Positions 1 through 10,129 of a stretch of DNA of 64,000 bases are shown one piece after another. The notes beneath the pieces were generated by a model that was given only the letters and a program-made list of their open reading frames with translations, searched no databases and was not told where the DNA came from. How positions within the stretch are numbered: position 1 is the first letter of the stretch; the number at the start of each line of letters is the position of its first letter. The stretch lies in assembly GCF_037081715.1 (NCBI RefSeq), contig NZ_JAZDDH010000001.1, positions 868,001 to 932,000 of the forward strand, written 5' to 3'. A program made the translations under genes and the position numbers. Source of the DNA: Halalkalicoccus sp. CG83 (lineage in GTDB: Archaea > Halobacteriota > Halobacteria > Halobacteriales > Halalkalicoccaceae).

Positions 1-653
1 CGCCAGCCGTCGAGTTCGATCGTCTCGATCCGTGTCCCCTCCTCGACGAGCAGCGTCAACGCGTCCGGGAGCTCGTACTCGTCGCGTCCCGAGGATTCGA
101 TCCGTCGACACGCCTCGATCGTCTCCGGGGGGAGGGCGGCGAACCCCGTGGTGACGAGCCGCGACGGCGGGTTCTCCGGCTTCTCGACGATCGATCGGAC
201 GGTGCCCTCCGCCGAGAGATCGATCACGCCCGTGTGGCGCGCCTCCGCCTCGGAGACCTCGTCGACCAGCAGGACACCGTCGACGTCGTCACGACGGAAG
301 CGTTCGACGACCTCCTCGAGGTTGCCCCGGAGGACGTTGTCGCCGTTCATGACGAGGAAGGGGCCGTCGACGTGGGATTCGGCCTGCGCGATGGCGTGAG
401 CGAGGCCCCGTTGCTCGGCCTGTTCGGCGTAGCTGATCGGCGTTCCCTCGAACGCCTCGCCGTAGTGTTCGCGGATCGCCTCGCTCTCGTAGCCGACGAC
501 GACGATCAACTCGTCGACGCCGAGCTCGACGAGCTGTTCGAAACAGTGGGTGAGGATCGGTTTCCCGGCGACCTCGATCAGCGCCTTCGGCGTCTCGTCG
601 GTGAGCGGCCGCAGACGGGTCCCCTCTCCCGCGGCCGGAACGACCGCCTGCAT
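1..653 (-). CDS. Sugar-1-phosphate nucleotidyltransferase, AglF-like (3' end cut by window edge)
   Basis: Transfers a nucleotide to a sugar 1-phosphate to make an activated sugar, probably UDP-glucose from UTP and glucose 1-phosphate in the cytoplasm. The N-terminus carries the nucleotidyltransferase signature GEGTRLRPLT at residues 9-18 and a GDN motif further in, and the whole visible part aligns by eye with the second AglF copy at 3465. The ATG at 653 follows directly after the stop of the UDP-glucose dehydrogenase gene, so the two are co-transcribed, dehydrogenase first. About 25 C-terminal residues are missing, judged from the paralogue. In Haloferax the AglF/AglM pair makes the glucuronic-acid donor for N-glycosylation; the exact sugar used here is inferred. 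Confidence 0.88.
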   Translation of the reverse strand, partial: MQAVVPAAGEGTRLRPLTDETPKALIEVAGKPILTHCFEQLVELGVDELIVVVGYESEAIREHYGEAFEGTPISYAEQAEQRGLAHAIAQAESHVDGPFLVMNGDNVLRGNLEEVVERFRRDDVDGVLLVDEVSEAEARHTGVIDLSAEGTVRSIVEKPENPPSRLVTTGFAALPPETIEACRRIESSGRDEYELPDALTLLVEEGTRIETIELDGW

Positions 654-1946
654 CTACCAGGTCAACCCCTCGTACGTGATCCCCTCGCGGGGCTCGACGA
701 TCCGTCGACCGTCGATCACGACCGGCTCCTCCATCGTCCCGAACTCGTCGTCGAGGGCGGCGAACTCGTCCCAGTCGGTGACGACGAGGACGCCGTGAGC
801 CCCGTCGAGGGCGGCCGCCGCGCTCTCCGCGTACTCCACGTCGGGGAACAGCTCGCGCATCCGTTCGGTCGCGACGGGGTCGTACGCCACCACGTCGGCC
901 CCGCGTCGCTCGAGGCCCTCGATCGCCGGGATCGCCCGCGAGTTGCGGACGTCGTCGGTGCCGGGCTTGAACGCGAGTCCCAGAACCGCGATGCGCTTTC
1001 CGGCGGGGTCGACGTGTCTCTCGAGCAGCGCGAGCATGCGATCGGGCTGGCGGTCGTTCACGCCGACGACCGCATCGAGCAGTTCGGGCTCGTAGCCAGC
1101 CTCGCGGGCGGCCGCCCGGAGCGCGTCGACGTCCTTCGGGAAACACGAGCCGCCCCAGCCGACGCCCGAGCGGAGGAAGCTCGCCTCGATCCGGTCGTCG
1201 AGACCGATCGCGTCGGCGATCCGGTAGGCGTCGACGCCGAACTCCTTGCAGACGTTGCCGATCTCGTTGATCAGGCTGATCTTCGAGGCGAGAAACGCGT
1301 TGTTCGCGTACTTGATCATCTCGGCCTCGCGGATCTCCGTCTCGATCACGGCGGGATCGGCCCGCTCGATCAGCGGCTCGAAGACGGCGCGGAGCCGCCC
1401 GTGGCCCCAGTCGTCGTCCGCTCCCAGCACGACCTTATCGGGGTCGAGGAAGTCGGTGACTGCGGTTCCCTCGCGGAGGAACTCGGGGTTCATCCCCACC
1501 CTGATCCGGTCGCCAACGCGTTCGCCGGCGCCCTCCTCGATCGCGGGGACGAGGCGCTCCTCGGTGGTCCCGGGAATCACGGTGCTCTTGACGACGATCA
1601 GATGCTCCTCGCTCGTGCCCGCGAGCGCCTCGCCGACCGAGCGCGCGCCGGTCTCGATGATCGAGGCGTCGATGCTGCCGTCCTCGCGCGAGGGGGTCGG
1701 CAGCGCGAGGAACGTCACCTCGCAGTCGGTGATCGCGTCGTAGTCGGTCGTCGCGCGGAGCCGCCCGCCGGCGTGCTCGGCGAGCAGGTCGTCGAGTCCG
1801 GGTTCGTGGATCGACGCGCGCCCCTCGTTGAGCCCCTCGACGATCCCTTCGTCGATGTCGATCGCGGTCACGTCGTGGCCCAGATCGGCGAAGCAGGCGG
1901 CGATCGTCGTCCCGACGTAGCCGCTGCCGACGACTGCGACTTTCAT
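654..1946 (-). CDS. aglM: UDP-glucose 6-dehydrogenase
   Basis: Oxidises UDP-glucose to UDP-glucuronate with two NAD+. The protein starts with a Rossmann fingerprint (GSGYVG, residues 7-12) and carries the catalytic cysteine motif GGSCFPKD with the Cys near residue 268; length of about 430 aa is normal. A GTG three codons upstream (1955) could also start translation, but the ATG at 1946 gives the usual MKVAVVG start. It is followed without a gap by the nucleotidyltransferase gene at 653, so one transcript makes UDP-glucose and converts it to UDP-glucuronate. The family also includes GDP-mannose dehydrogenases, so substrate is inferred from the neighbour. Confidence 0.9.
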   Translation of the reverse strand: MKVAVVGSGYVGTTIAACFADLGHDVTAIDIDEGIVEGLNEGRASIHEPGLDDLLAEHAGGRLRATTDYDAITDCEVTFLALPTPSREDGSIDASIIETGARSVGEALAGTSEEHLIVVKSTVIPGTTEERLVPAIEEGAGERVGDRIRVGMNPEFLREGTAVTDFLDPDKVVLGADDDWGHGRLRAVFEPLIERADPAVIETEIREAEMIKYANNAFLASKISLINEIGNVCKEFGVDAYRIADAIGLDDRIEASFLRSGVGWGGSCFPKDVDALRAAAREAGYEPELLDAVVGVNDRQPDRMLALLERHVDPAGKRIAVLGLAFKPGTDDVRNSRAIPAIEGLERRGADVVAYDPVATERMRELFPDVEYAESAAAALDGAHGVLVVTDWDEFAALDDEFGTMEEPVVIDGRRIVEPREGITYEGLTW

Positions 1947-2103
1947 TACGTTCACCGTCTTCTCTCGGCGTAATCAGCGTTTGGATACGTCCGTTCCCGA
2001 CCGGCGCCGTCGGCCGGACGGATCTTCCGAACCCGCGAGCACCGGCGCGGTCTGAGCATGCCGGGCCCGGATTTTTACCACCTCGTGGCGAACGATGGAG
2101 GAC

Positions 2104-2280
2104 ATGGTCACCACACTCGCGATCGCGAGGAAGGCGATGAAGTTCGGCTACAAACGATACGGCGTCCCCGGCGCGATCGTCTCCGCGCTGATCGCCGTCA
2201 TGGGCTATCGCTACCTCAAGAAACAGCTCCGAATGAGCCTGGAGTCCGGTTCGGACTCCGGATCGGAGTCGGAAGCGTAG
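2104..2280 (+). CDS. Small membrane protein of unknown function
   Basis: A 58-residue protein with one hydrophobic segment (around residues 20-36, VPGAIVSALIAVMGYRYL) flanked by basic residues on the N-side and a Ser/Asp/Glu-rich tail. I chose the ATG at 2104 because a TATA-like TTTTTA at 2072-2077 lies about 29 nt upstream, which fits a leaderless transcript; an ATG at 2095 in the same frame is the alternative. No function recognised. Confidence 0.6.
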   Translation: MVTTLAIARKAMKFGYKRYGVPGAIVSALIAVMGYRYLKKQLRMSLESGSDSGSESEA

Positions 2281-2361
2281 GATCGCGGTTCCCGCCGTTC
2301 GGCCGCGCGGTATCGCTAGGGGTCGACGGAGCTATGGTTCCGTCGTTCGGATGACTCGAGG

Positions 2362-2847
2362 ATGATCGATCGTCTCGGGAGCCGTCTCCTGGGTCTGGCA
2401 GTGTTGCTCTGTGTCCTGTTCGGGCTACTCGTCGGGGCCGGAACGCTCGCACCCGACCCGTCGATGAACCGCTATCCCGACCACGGTGCCCTCGACGGGA
2501 ACTACGACGCCTACGAGGGAGATCGGGTCGAGGTCTCGGGCACCGTCGTGGCCGTCGACCCGGTCGTCGTCGAGCACCGAGACGACATCGACGGCGCACT
2601 GACGCTCACGATCGAGAACGTCGACGAACCGGTCGAGCCGGGCCAGGAGCTTCGCGTCTTCGGTACCGCTCGGCCCGGCGGGACGATCGACGCGGAGGAG
2701 ACCGTCGTCGTCTCCCGGTGGGAGACGTACTACGCCTGGATCGTCTCGTTCGTCGCCGGTCTCTGGGTGCTCGGGCGCTTCCTCCGTGACTGGCGGTTCG
2801 ATCCCTCGACCTCGAGCTTCGAACCCCGGGAGGTACGCGATGCCTGA
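2362..2847 (+). CDS. Membrane-anchored protein with OB-fold-like extracellular domain
   Basis: 161 residues: an N-terminal hydrophobic segment (about residues 8-30), a soluble middle with the pattern GDRVEVSGTVVAVDPVVVE typical of small beta-barrel (OB-like) domains, and a second hydrophobic segment near residues 118-138 followed by a charged C-terminal tail. It overlaps the next gene by 8 nt, so the two are probably translated together. The OB-like reading is by pattern only; the function is unknown. Confidence 0.7.
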   Translation: MIDRLGSRLLGLAVLLCVLFGLLVGAGTLAPDPSMNRYPDHGALDGNYDAYEGDRVEVSGTVVAVDPVVVEHRDDIDGALTLTIENVDEPVEPGQELRVFGTARPGGTIDAEETVVVSRWETYYAWIVSFVAGLWVLGRFLRDWRFDPSTSSFEPREVRDA

Positions 2848-3346
2848 TCTGCTGACGCACGTCCTGGTCGCCTACGCCGCCGCCACGGTCGCGTCGTGGC
2901 GCTACGAGTGGCTCGGACCGCCGTACGTCACCGTTGCGATGATGGGTGCGATGATCCCCGACATGACGAAGGCCCGGCTCCTCGCCCCTAGCTACCGCGT
3001 CGAGTCGCTGCTGGGCGTTCCGTTCGACTGGTTCGCCCTCCACACCGCCGGCGGATCCGTCGTCGCGGTTCTCGTCGGCACCCTCCTGGTCCCCTCGCGC
3101 CACCGGAGACGGGTGTTCGTCCTGCTCGCACTCGGGGCGGCGTCCCACCACCTCCTGGACCTGTTGTTGATCAACCCGTCGGGCCACTCCTACGCCGTCT
3201 TGTGGCCGCTGACGGGGTACGAACCCCCGACGCCCGGCCTCTACCTCAGCACCGACCGCTGGCCGACGATCGCGAGCGGCGCCCTCGCGCTCCTCGTCGG
3301 GTGGGTCGATGCTCGCCGGCCGGGCGACCGTGGTGCGGACGGCTGA
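2840..3346 (+). CDS. YdjM/DUF457-type membrane protein (annotated as metal-dependent hydrolase family)
   Basis: 168 residues with several membrane segments. It starts MPDLLTHVLVAYA and has a conserved-looking PDMTKA stretch after the second segment and a paired-histidine motif (ASHHLLDLLL) later, the usual layout of the YdjM-like family of membrane proteins with His/Asp residues at the membrane face. The start at 2840 sits inside the end of the preceding gene (8-nt overlap). Two more members of this family lie in the window at 15767 and 31552. The hydrolase label of the family has little experimental basis. Confidence 0.78.
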   Translation: MPDLLTHVLVAYAAATVASWRYEWLGPPYVTVAMMGAMIPDMTKARLLAPSYRVESLLGVPFDWFALHTAGGSVVAVLVGTLLVPSRHRRRVFVLLALGAASHHLLDLLLINPSGHSYAVLWPLTGYEPPTPGLYLSTDRWPTIASGALALLVGWVDARRPGDRGADG

Positions 3347-3428
3347 TCCGTGCATCGCTCGCCCGATCCGGCCGTCCGGTCCTCTGACGCGTTCGGCGGT
3401 GAGAACGTTCCTGACCTGCTTCATCCGA

Positions 3429-3437
3429 ATATATTTA
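3429..3437 (+). promoter_or_regulatory. TATA box of aglF
   Basis: The run ATATATTTA lies 28-36 nt before the ATG at 3465, in an otherwise GC-rich gap. Position and composition fit an archaeal TATA element giving a transcript with no leader or a very short one. No regulator site could be recognised. Confidence 0.6.
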
Positions 3438-3464
3438 CAACAGTAGTGAGACCATAATCGTAGA

Positions 3465-4196
3465 ATGAAAGCAGTCGTACTCGCGGCCGGCAAGGGGACT
3501 CGATTGCGCCCGCTCACCGACGACAAGCCCAAGGCGATGGTCGAGGTCGACGGAAAGCCGCTCGTCGCCCACTGCTTCGACCGGCTCGCTGAACTCGGCG
3601 CCGAGGAGTTCGTCGTCGTCGTCGGCTACATGAAGGAGCACATCATCGAGCACTTCGGCGACAGCTACGAGGGCATCCCGATCACCTACGCCCACCAGCG
3701 CGAACAGTTGGGCCTGGCTCACGCCCTGCTGACCGTCGAGGACCACATCGACGAGGAGTTCATGCTGATGCTCGGCGACAACATCTTCAACGCGAACCTC
3801 GCCGACGTGGTGCGGCGCCAGCAGGAGGAACGCGCCGACGCCGCGTTCCTGGTCGAGGAGGTGCCGTGGGAGGAGGCCTCCCGCTACGGCGTCTGTGACA
3901 CGAACCACCTCGGCGAGATCACCGAGGTGGTCGAGAAGCCCGAGGACCCGCCGACGAACCTCGTCATGACCGGTTTCTACACGTTCACGCCGGAGATATT
4001 CCACGCGTGCCATCTCGTCCAGCCCTCGAACCGCGGCGAGTACGAGATCAGCGAGGCGATCGACCTGCTGATCCGTTCGGGTCGGACGATCGACGCGATC
4101 GGACTCGACGGCTGGCGGATCGACGTCGGCTACCCCGAGGACCGTGACGAGGCCGAACGCCGCCTTCAGGAGGAGGCCGAGGCCGTAGCCGACTGA
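3465..4196 (+). CDS. aglF: UTP--glucose-1-phosphate uridylyltransferase AglF
   Basis: 243 residues, full length for AglF. It shows GKGTRLRPLTDDKPKAM at the N-terminus (nucleotide binding), the GDN motif in LMLGDNIF near residue 107, VVEKPEDPP, and a C-terminal DGWRIDVGYPED stretch. The enzyme makes UDP-glucose for UDP-glucuronate and thus for the N-glycan of surface proteins. It has its own TATA box and is transcribed away from the first agl pair. The truncated gene at 1-653 is a clear paralogue, so this genome has two similar enzymes within 4 kb; one may use another sugar or nucleotide. Confidence 0.9.
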   Translation: MKAVVLAAGKGTRLRPLTDDKPKAMVEVDGKPLVAHCFDRLAELGAEEFVVVVGYMKEHIIEHFGDSYEGIPITYAHQREQLGLAHALLTVEDHIDEEFMLMLGDNIFNANLADVVRRQQEERADAAFLVEEVPWEEASRYGVCDTNHLGEITEVVEKPEDPPTNLVMTGFYTFTPEIFHACHLVQPSNRGEYEISEAIDLLIRSGRTIDAIGLDGWRIDVGYPEDRDEAERRLQEEAEAVAD

Positions 4197-4332
4197 TCCG
4201 GCCGCTCGACCGCCCTCGAGCGATCCGAACGGACCCGCGTGAGCTGTTCGACGACCCCGAAGCACCCCCGGCGTTCCTCTTGACGGTGCGGCGAGCATCA
4301 CGTTGATCTACCCGCCCCTACTGGTCTCGAGC

Positions 4333-5142
4333 ATGCCAGGAGCGATGCCCCGGATCGGACTCGGGACGTACTCGGCGTCGAACAGGGAGCAGTGGATCGA
4401 CTGCGTGCGGACGGCGCTCGACGCCGGATACCGACACCTCGACACCGCGCAGGTCTACGAGAACGAGGAGTACGTCGGTGAGGGGATGCGGCGTGCCGAC
4501 GTTCCCCGCGAGGACGTGTTCCTCGCGACGAAGACGGTCCACGTCGACGTCCCCGGCCCGGAACGCGAGGACGTCCGCGAGGCCGTCTCGGCCTGTCTCG
4601 ACCGGCTCGGAACCGACTACGTCGACCTGCTCTACGTCCACTGGCCGGCGGGCTGCTACGACCCCGAGACGACGCTCGGCGCGTTCGAGGAGCTCCGGGA
4701 GGAGGGCGCCGTCCGGCACGTCGGCGTCTCGAACTTCGAACCCGAGACGCTCGACGTCGCCCTCGACGTCCTCGATGCGCCGCTGTTCGCGAACCAGGTC
4801 GAGTGCCACCCGCTTCTCCAGCAGGAGGCGCTTCGCGAGTACGCCGTCGAACACGACCACTGGCTGGTCGCCTACTGTCCGATCGCGCGCGGCGAGGTCT
4901 TCGACGTCCCCGAGATCACCGACGTCGCCGACGCCCACGACGCGACGGCCGCACAGGTCGCGCTGGCGTGGCTCCTCTCGAAGGAGAACGTCGCGGTCGT
5001 CCCGCGCTCGACCAGCGAGGACCACATCCGCCAGAACCTCGCGGCACGGGAGCTCGAGCTCGACCGGGAGGAGATCGAACGAATCGACGGAATCGACCGC
5101 GAGCACCGGATCATCGACCGCGAGTACGCGCCCTGGAACTGA
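4333..5142 (+). CDS. Aldo/keto reductase
   Basis: 269 residues, single (beta/alpha)8 reductase of the AKR family. Visible hallmarks are MPRIGLGTYS at the start, DAGYRHLDTAQVYENE (catalytic Asp and Tyr), the catalytic Lys in FLATKT, VHWP, VGVSNF, and the cofactor-binding run VVPRSTSEDHIRQN near the C-terminus. It reduces carbonyl compounds with NADPH; the substrate cannot be read from sequence. I took the ATG at 4333 rather than the upstream TTG. It is followed by the convergent ABC transporter ATPase gene. Confidence 0.9.
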   Translation: MPGAMPRIGLGTYSASNREQWIDCVRTALDAGYRHLDTAQVYENEEYVGEGMRRADVPREDVFLATKTVHVDVPGPEREDVREAVSACLDRLGTDYVDLLYVHWPAGCYDPETTLGAFEELREEGAVRHVGVSNFEPETLDVALDVLDAPLFANQVECHPLLQQEALREYAVEHDHWLVAYCPIARGEVFDVPEITDVADAHDATAAQVALAWLLSKENVAVVPRSTSEDHIRQNLAARELELDREEIERIDGIDREHRIIDREYAPWN

Positions 5143-5253
5143 CCCGCACCACGGAACCCGCCTTCCGGCTGCCGTCTACCGGTTCGACGGCGTACTCGTC
5201 TTCGGGCCCTCGACCACACGGCGACCGATCGACGACGGCCGACCGCGCGGTCG

Positions 5254-6402
<1,149 letters not shown>

Positions 6403-6578
6403 GGTGGTTTTCCTCACAATCCATTGAGAACAGCGCTAATAAGTCTCTCCCTTGCTCTCACGACCAGCCGGGAGACCCGCTAGCTGTCTGGATTTCGCGT
6501 ACCGATCCGCCGGGTCATCTCGGTCGTCCGTTCCGACGGAGGGCAAACCTATCGTTCTCCACAACGATACCGGTACGC

Positions 6579-6706
6579 ATGGACCCGGAGCACCGCGTTC
6601 CTCAGGGCGGCGGCGTGCCGTGGCGCGACCTGAAACGCGCGGAATCGAGATCGACCCCGACGTCGCCCGCCGACATCTCGCCGACGGCTCCGAATTGATC
6701 GTCTAA
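6579..6706 (+). pseudogene. Possible small frameshifted gene
   Basis: An ATG at 6579 opens a frame reading MDPEHRVPQGGGVPWRDLK, and a plausible continuation, GIEIDPDVARRHLADGSELI, lies in another frame and ends at TAA 6706. Both halves have haloarchaeal codon use, so a one-base frameshift near 6640 in a gene of about 42 codons would join them. It sits in the roughly 360-bp gap between the ABC ATPase and permease genes, on the opposite strand. This is weak: the two halves might be unrelated. Confidence 0.3.
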
Positions 6707-6760
6707 TCGGGCGCGCCTGCGTGCAGCCGGACGGTGGAGCGCGGTCGGCAAAGGACATCG

Positions 6761-7621
6761 TCACGCCTTCCCGACGCCCGCGGTGAGTCCCTCGACGACC
6801 TTGCGCTGGAAGAACAGCATCAACAGTAACAGGGGGACGATCGACATGAAGACTGCAGCGGAGATCGTCGCCCAGGGGTAGGTGTACTCGCCCTGATAGA
6901 GGGCGATGCCGACGGTGATCGTCCGCATCTGGTCCTCGGTCATGAACGTCAGCGCGAAGAGGAACTCGTTCCACGCGTAGATGAAGACGATGATCGCGGT
7001 CGTCGCCATCGCGGGCGCCGAGACGGGCAGGATGATCCGAAACAGCACGCCGATGTGCGAGAGCCCGTCGATGAGTCCGGCCTCCTCGAGCGAGTCGGGC
7101 AGCTCCTTGAAGTACGCCTGGAAGATCCACACCGCGAACGGGAGCTGGAACGCCGAATAGGGGATGATCAGCCCCAGGTAGCTGTTCAACAGGCCGGTCT
7201 CCCGCGCCAGTTCGAACAGGGGGATGAGCCGGCCGAAGAACGGCAACATCGCCGAGACGAGGATGATCATTAGCACGTGCAGCTTGAACCGGAAGTCGAG
7301 GCGAGACAGCGCGTAGCCGGCCATCGACCCCAGCACGACGCAGATGATCGCCGTCCCGGACGCGACGATGAGGCTGTTGAGCAGATACCGGGCGAACGGC
7401 GCCTGCTGGATCGCCGTTACGTAGTTCTCGAGGGTGACCGTCCGAGGGACGTACTCGACGGGGAAGGTGATCACCCGCGAGGCCGGCTTCAGCGACGTGA
7501 TGAGGATCCAGATGATCGGAAAGAAGGACACCAAACAGATCAGGACGATCGACCCGTAGAAGCCGAGGAGCTCGCCGACCCGCTGGAGATCGAATCGTCG
7601 GCGTCCGCTGTCGGAGCTCAC
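6761..7621 (-). CDS. Carbohydrate ABC transporter permease (MalG type)
   Basis: 286 residues with six predicted membrane segments and the cytoplasmic EAA loop EEAGLIDGLSHIGVLFRIIL, which docks to the ATPase. The C-terminus RKVVEGLTAGVGK is the usual ending of this family. It starts with GTG at 7621, one base after the stop of the MalF-type gene, so the two are translationally coupled. It forms the inner-membrane channel with that partner. Confidence 0.92.
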   Translation of the reverse strand: MSSDSGRRRFDLQRVGELLGFYGSIVLICLVSFFPIIWILITSLKPASRVITFPVEYVPRTVTLENYVTAIQQAPFARYLLNSLIVASGTAIICVVLGSMAGYALSRLDFRFKLHVLMIILVSAMLPFFGRLIPLFELARETGLLNSYLGLIIPYSAFQLPFAVWIFQAYFKELPDSLEEAGLIDGLSHIGVLFRIILPVSAPAMATTAIIVFIYAWNEFLFALTFMTEDQMRTITVGIALYQGEYTYPWATISAAVFMSIVPLLLLMLFFQRKVVEGLTAGVGKA

Positions 7622-7622
7622 G

Positions 7623-8591
7623 TCAGCGCACCTCCGGTTCGTAGAGCGTCGCGACGTAGATCACGCAGATGGTCATCGCGATCAGCGTGATGATCGTCGC
7701 CGCGGCGGCCCCCTCGCCGAACTCGAGGTTGTTGAACGTGTGCTGGTGGGCCCAGAGGACGAGCGTGGTCGTCGATTCGCCGGGGCCGCCGCCGGTCAGG
7801 CCGTAGGGAAGGCCGAACGCCTGGAACGCCGGCAGCGTCCGGAAGATAAGCGCGACGAGGATGACGGGCTTGAGCAGCGGAAGCGTGATCGACCAGAATT
7901 GATGGAACACCGAGGCACCGTCGATGTGTGCGGCCTCGTAGAGGTGATCGGGGATCGACTGTAGGCCGGCGAGCAGGATCAGCGCGACGAACGAGCTCGT
8001 CTTCCAGATCGTCACGAACAGCATCGCGCCCAGCGCGACGTCCGGATGCGAGAGGAACGGGAACGGCTGGCTCAGGATCCCGACGCGTACGAGCAGGTCG
8101 TTGATCACGCCGTACTCGCCGTGAAAGAGCCACGCCCAGATGCGCGCGTTGATGATCGTCGGCAGCGCCCACGGGAACAGGATCGCCGCCTGTGCGACGT
8201 ACTTCCCCCAGAAGTCGCGGTTGACCAGCAGCGCCAGCCCGAGTCCGATCACCATCTCGACCGGGACGCTCACGAACGTGTAGATCATCGTCACGGTAAA
8301 CGCGTTCCAGAACGAGGCGCTCGAGAGCACGGAAACGTAGTTCCCCAGTCCGACGAACTCCGCCTCGCGCGTGGGCAACAGCGCGCCCGTCTGGAGGCTG
8401 GTCCAGACGGTGTCGATGATGGGGTAGTAGGAGACCAGGAAGAGATACGTGAGGACGGGAACGAGCAGGAGCGCCGCCATCTCCCCGTCGGTGAACCGCC
8501 GTTTCCTGTAGCGGCGGTACCGGTCCTCCAGTGCGGATCGGAGGTCCCCGCCGCTGGATCGGGAGTACCCCTCCCCAGTATCGCTTGCCAT
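7623..8591 (-). CDS. Carbohydrate ABC transporter permease (MalF type)
   Basis: 322 residues with six to seven membrane segments and an EAA loop (YEAAHIDGASVFHQFWSITL). I chose ATG 8591 because a TATA-like TATTTTTATG (minus strand, 8621-8630) precedes it by about 35 nt and the upstream GTG at 8621 would overlap that box. It is the first gene of the permease operon and is transcribed divergently from the binding-protein gene. Function: translocation channel half for an imported sugar or polyol. Confidence 0.92.
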   Translation of the reverse strand: MASDTGEGYSRSSGGDLRSALEDRYRRYRKRRFTDGEMAALLLVPVLTYLFLVSYYPIIDTVWTSLQTGALLPTREAEFVGLGNYVSVLSSASFWNAFTVTMIYTFVSVPVEMVIGLGLALLVNRDFWGKYVAQAAILFPWALPTIINARIWAWLFHGEYGVINDLLVRVGILSQPFPFLSHPDVALGAMLFVTIWKTSSFVALILLAGLQSIPDHLYEAAHIDGASVFHQFWSITLPLLKPVILVALIFRTLPAFQAFGLPYGLTGGGPGESTTTLVLWAHQHTFNNLEFGEGAAAATIITLIAMTICVIYVATLYEPEVR

Positions 8592-8711
8592 ATCCGTACA
8601 CGAGGGACTCCAAACTCCCACATAAAAATATGCCCTGCATGATACGTTTCGACGGCCCGACGACGCACGCCGGGGTAACGATTATTGTCGTCAGTTCGAA
8701 ACGAGGTACGC
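8592..8711. promoter_or_regulatory. Divergent promoter region of the sugar ABC importer
   Basis: This 120-bp gap separates the permease operon (left) from the binding-protein gene (right). On the minus strand TATTTTTATG at 8621-8630 is the likely TATA box of the permeases; on the plus strand an AT-rich ACGATTATTG near 8678-8687 is about 30 nt before ATG 8712. The shared short region makes coordinate control of both units likely, but I see no clear operator repeat. Confidence 0.5.
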
Positions 8712-9986
8712 ATGTCTGATACGCAGCGTCGGCGGCTTCTGAAAACGATCGCGCTCGGAGGCAGTGCGGCCCTCGCCGGCTGTTTCGGCGGCGACGACAG
8801 CGACGGGGAAGGGTCTGACGAACTCCAGTATGTCTACCCTGGCTACTTCGGAGCCGACGCCGAGGACCTCGCGCCCGCCTTCGAGGAGGAAAGCGGCGTC
8901 GAGGTGAGCACCCAGCAGATCGCCCCGGAAGCGGCGGCCGCCCGGGAGTACTACGTCAACCAGTTCGTCGCCCAGTCGTCGGACTTCGACGTCGGGAACA
9001 TGGACATCATCTGGCCGGGGGAGTTCGCGGCCAACGGCTGGGCGGCCGAGATGGACGACCCCGAGGGACACACGGAGAACATGATCGAGACGCCCGTCGA
9101 GGCGGTCACCATCGATGACACCCTCTACGCGATGCCCATCCACACGGACGCGAACGCGCTGTACTACCGCAGCGACGTCCTCGAGGAGTACGGCTACGAG
9201 CCGCCGGAGACGTATATGGAACTCGTTGAGACCGCCCGGGACATCATGGAGCAGGACGAGGAGGACTGGAACGGTTACGTCTGGCAGGGCGGAACCAACG
9301 AGGGGCTCACGATCATGTGGCTCAACTGGCTGTGGGGGATGGGAGGAAGCGTCGAGCAGGGCGAGGAGATCGTCGTCAACAGCGAGGAGGGGGTTGCGGC
9401 GCTCCAGCACGCCGTCGACCTGATCCACGAGTACGGGGTGACGCCCGGCCACGTCCCCTCGAGTTCGACGGACGAGAACCGCGAGACGTTCCAACAGGGC
9501 AACACGCTGTTCATGCGAAACTGGCCCTACGCCGTCTCGCTGATGAACGAGGAGGGTTCGGAGGTCCGAGGCCGGTTCGACGTTGCGCCGCTGCCGACCC
9601 ACGAGAGCCAGCCCGACGCGGCCAACTCCTGTCTCGGCGGCTGGAACGTCTTCATCAACGCCTTCGCGCAGAACGCCGAGGCCGCACAGCAGTTCGCCAC
9701 GTTCATGAGTTCGATCGAGGCCCAGGAGATCATGGCGCTCGAACACAGCCGTCTGCCGGTCCGACGGGAGATCTACGAGGACGAGGAAGCCCGCGAACAG
9801 TTCGAGCTACTGGAGGTGTTCGAGGGGATCCTCGACCGCACCCAGGCTCGACCGGCGATCGAGGCGTATCCGACGTTCTCGGAGATCGTCTACACCCAGG
9901 CGAACAACGCGCTCGTCCAGGAGAAGAGCGCCCAGGACGCGCTCGATGACGCACAGCAGCAGATCGACGAGGAGATAAACGGGTGA
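8712..9986 (+). CDS. Extracellular solute-binding lipoprotein of the sugar ABC importer
   Basis: 424 residues, family-1 solute-binding fold. The N-terminus MSDTQRRRLLKTIALGG then LAGC is a Tat-type signal with a lipobox and lipidated Cys at residue 24, so the protein is exported folded and anchored outside the membrane. A Gly/Asp-rich linker follows. It captures substrate and delivers it to the permeases encoded divergently at 6761-8591. The ligand cannot be read off; the family binds maltose, glycerol phosphate and other sugars. Confidence 0.92.
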   Translation: MSDTQRRRLLKTIALGGSAALAGCFGGDDSDGEGSDELQYVYPGYFGADAEDLAPAFEEESGVEVSTQQIAPEAAAAREYYVNQFVAQSSDFDVGNMDIIWPGEFAANGWAAEMDDPEGHTENMIETPVEAVTIDDTLYAMPIHTDANALYYRSDVLEEYGYEPPETYMELVETARDIMEQDEEDWNGYVWQGGTNEGLTIMWLNWLWGMGGSVEQGEEIVVNSEEGVAALQHAVDLIHEYGVTPGHVPSSSTDENRETFQQGNTLFMRNWPYAVSLMNEEGSEVRGRFDVAPLPTHESQPDAANSCLGGWNVFINAFAQNAEAAQQFATFMSSIEAQEIMALEHSRLPVRREIYEDEEAREQFELLEVFEGILDRTQARPAIEAYPTFSEIVYTQANNALVQEKSAQDALDDAQQQIDEEING

Positions 9987-10129
9987 TCTGATCGCGCGAC
10001 CGGATCGCGGTGGCGGCCGCGGCTTCGGCCGGGTCGCCCTTCGATCACACGCCGATTCGAGCGCCACACCCGTGATTTTTTACCCCTCCCGGAGGAGGAA
10101 CACGTAGCGTTCACTAGGTGTGATGATCG

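Noticed and set aside
234-1973. Plus-strand open frame of 579 codons opposite the aglF/aglM genes
   Set aside because: Antisense to two clear enzymes with intact motifs; its product has no domain.
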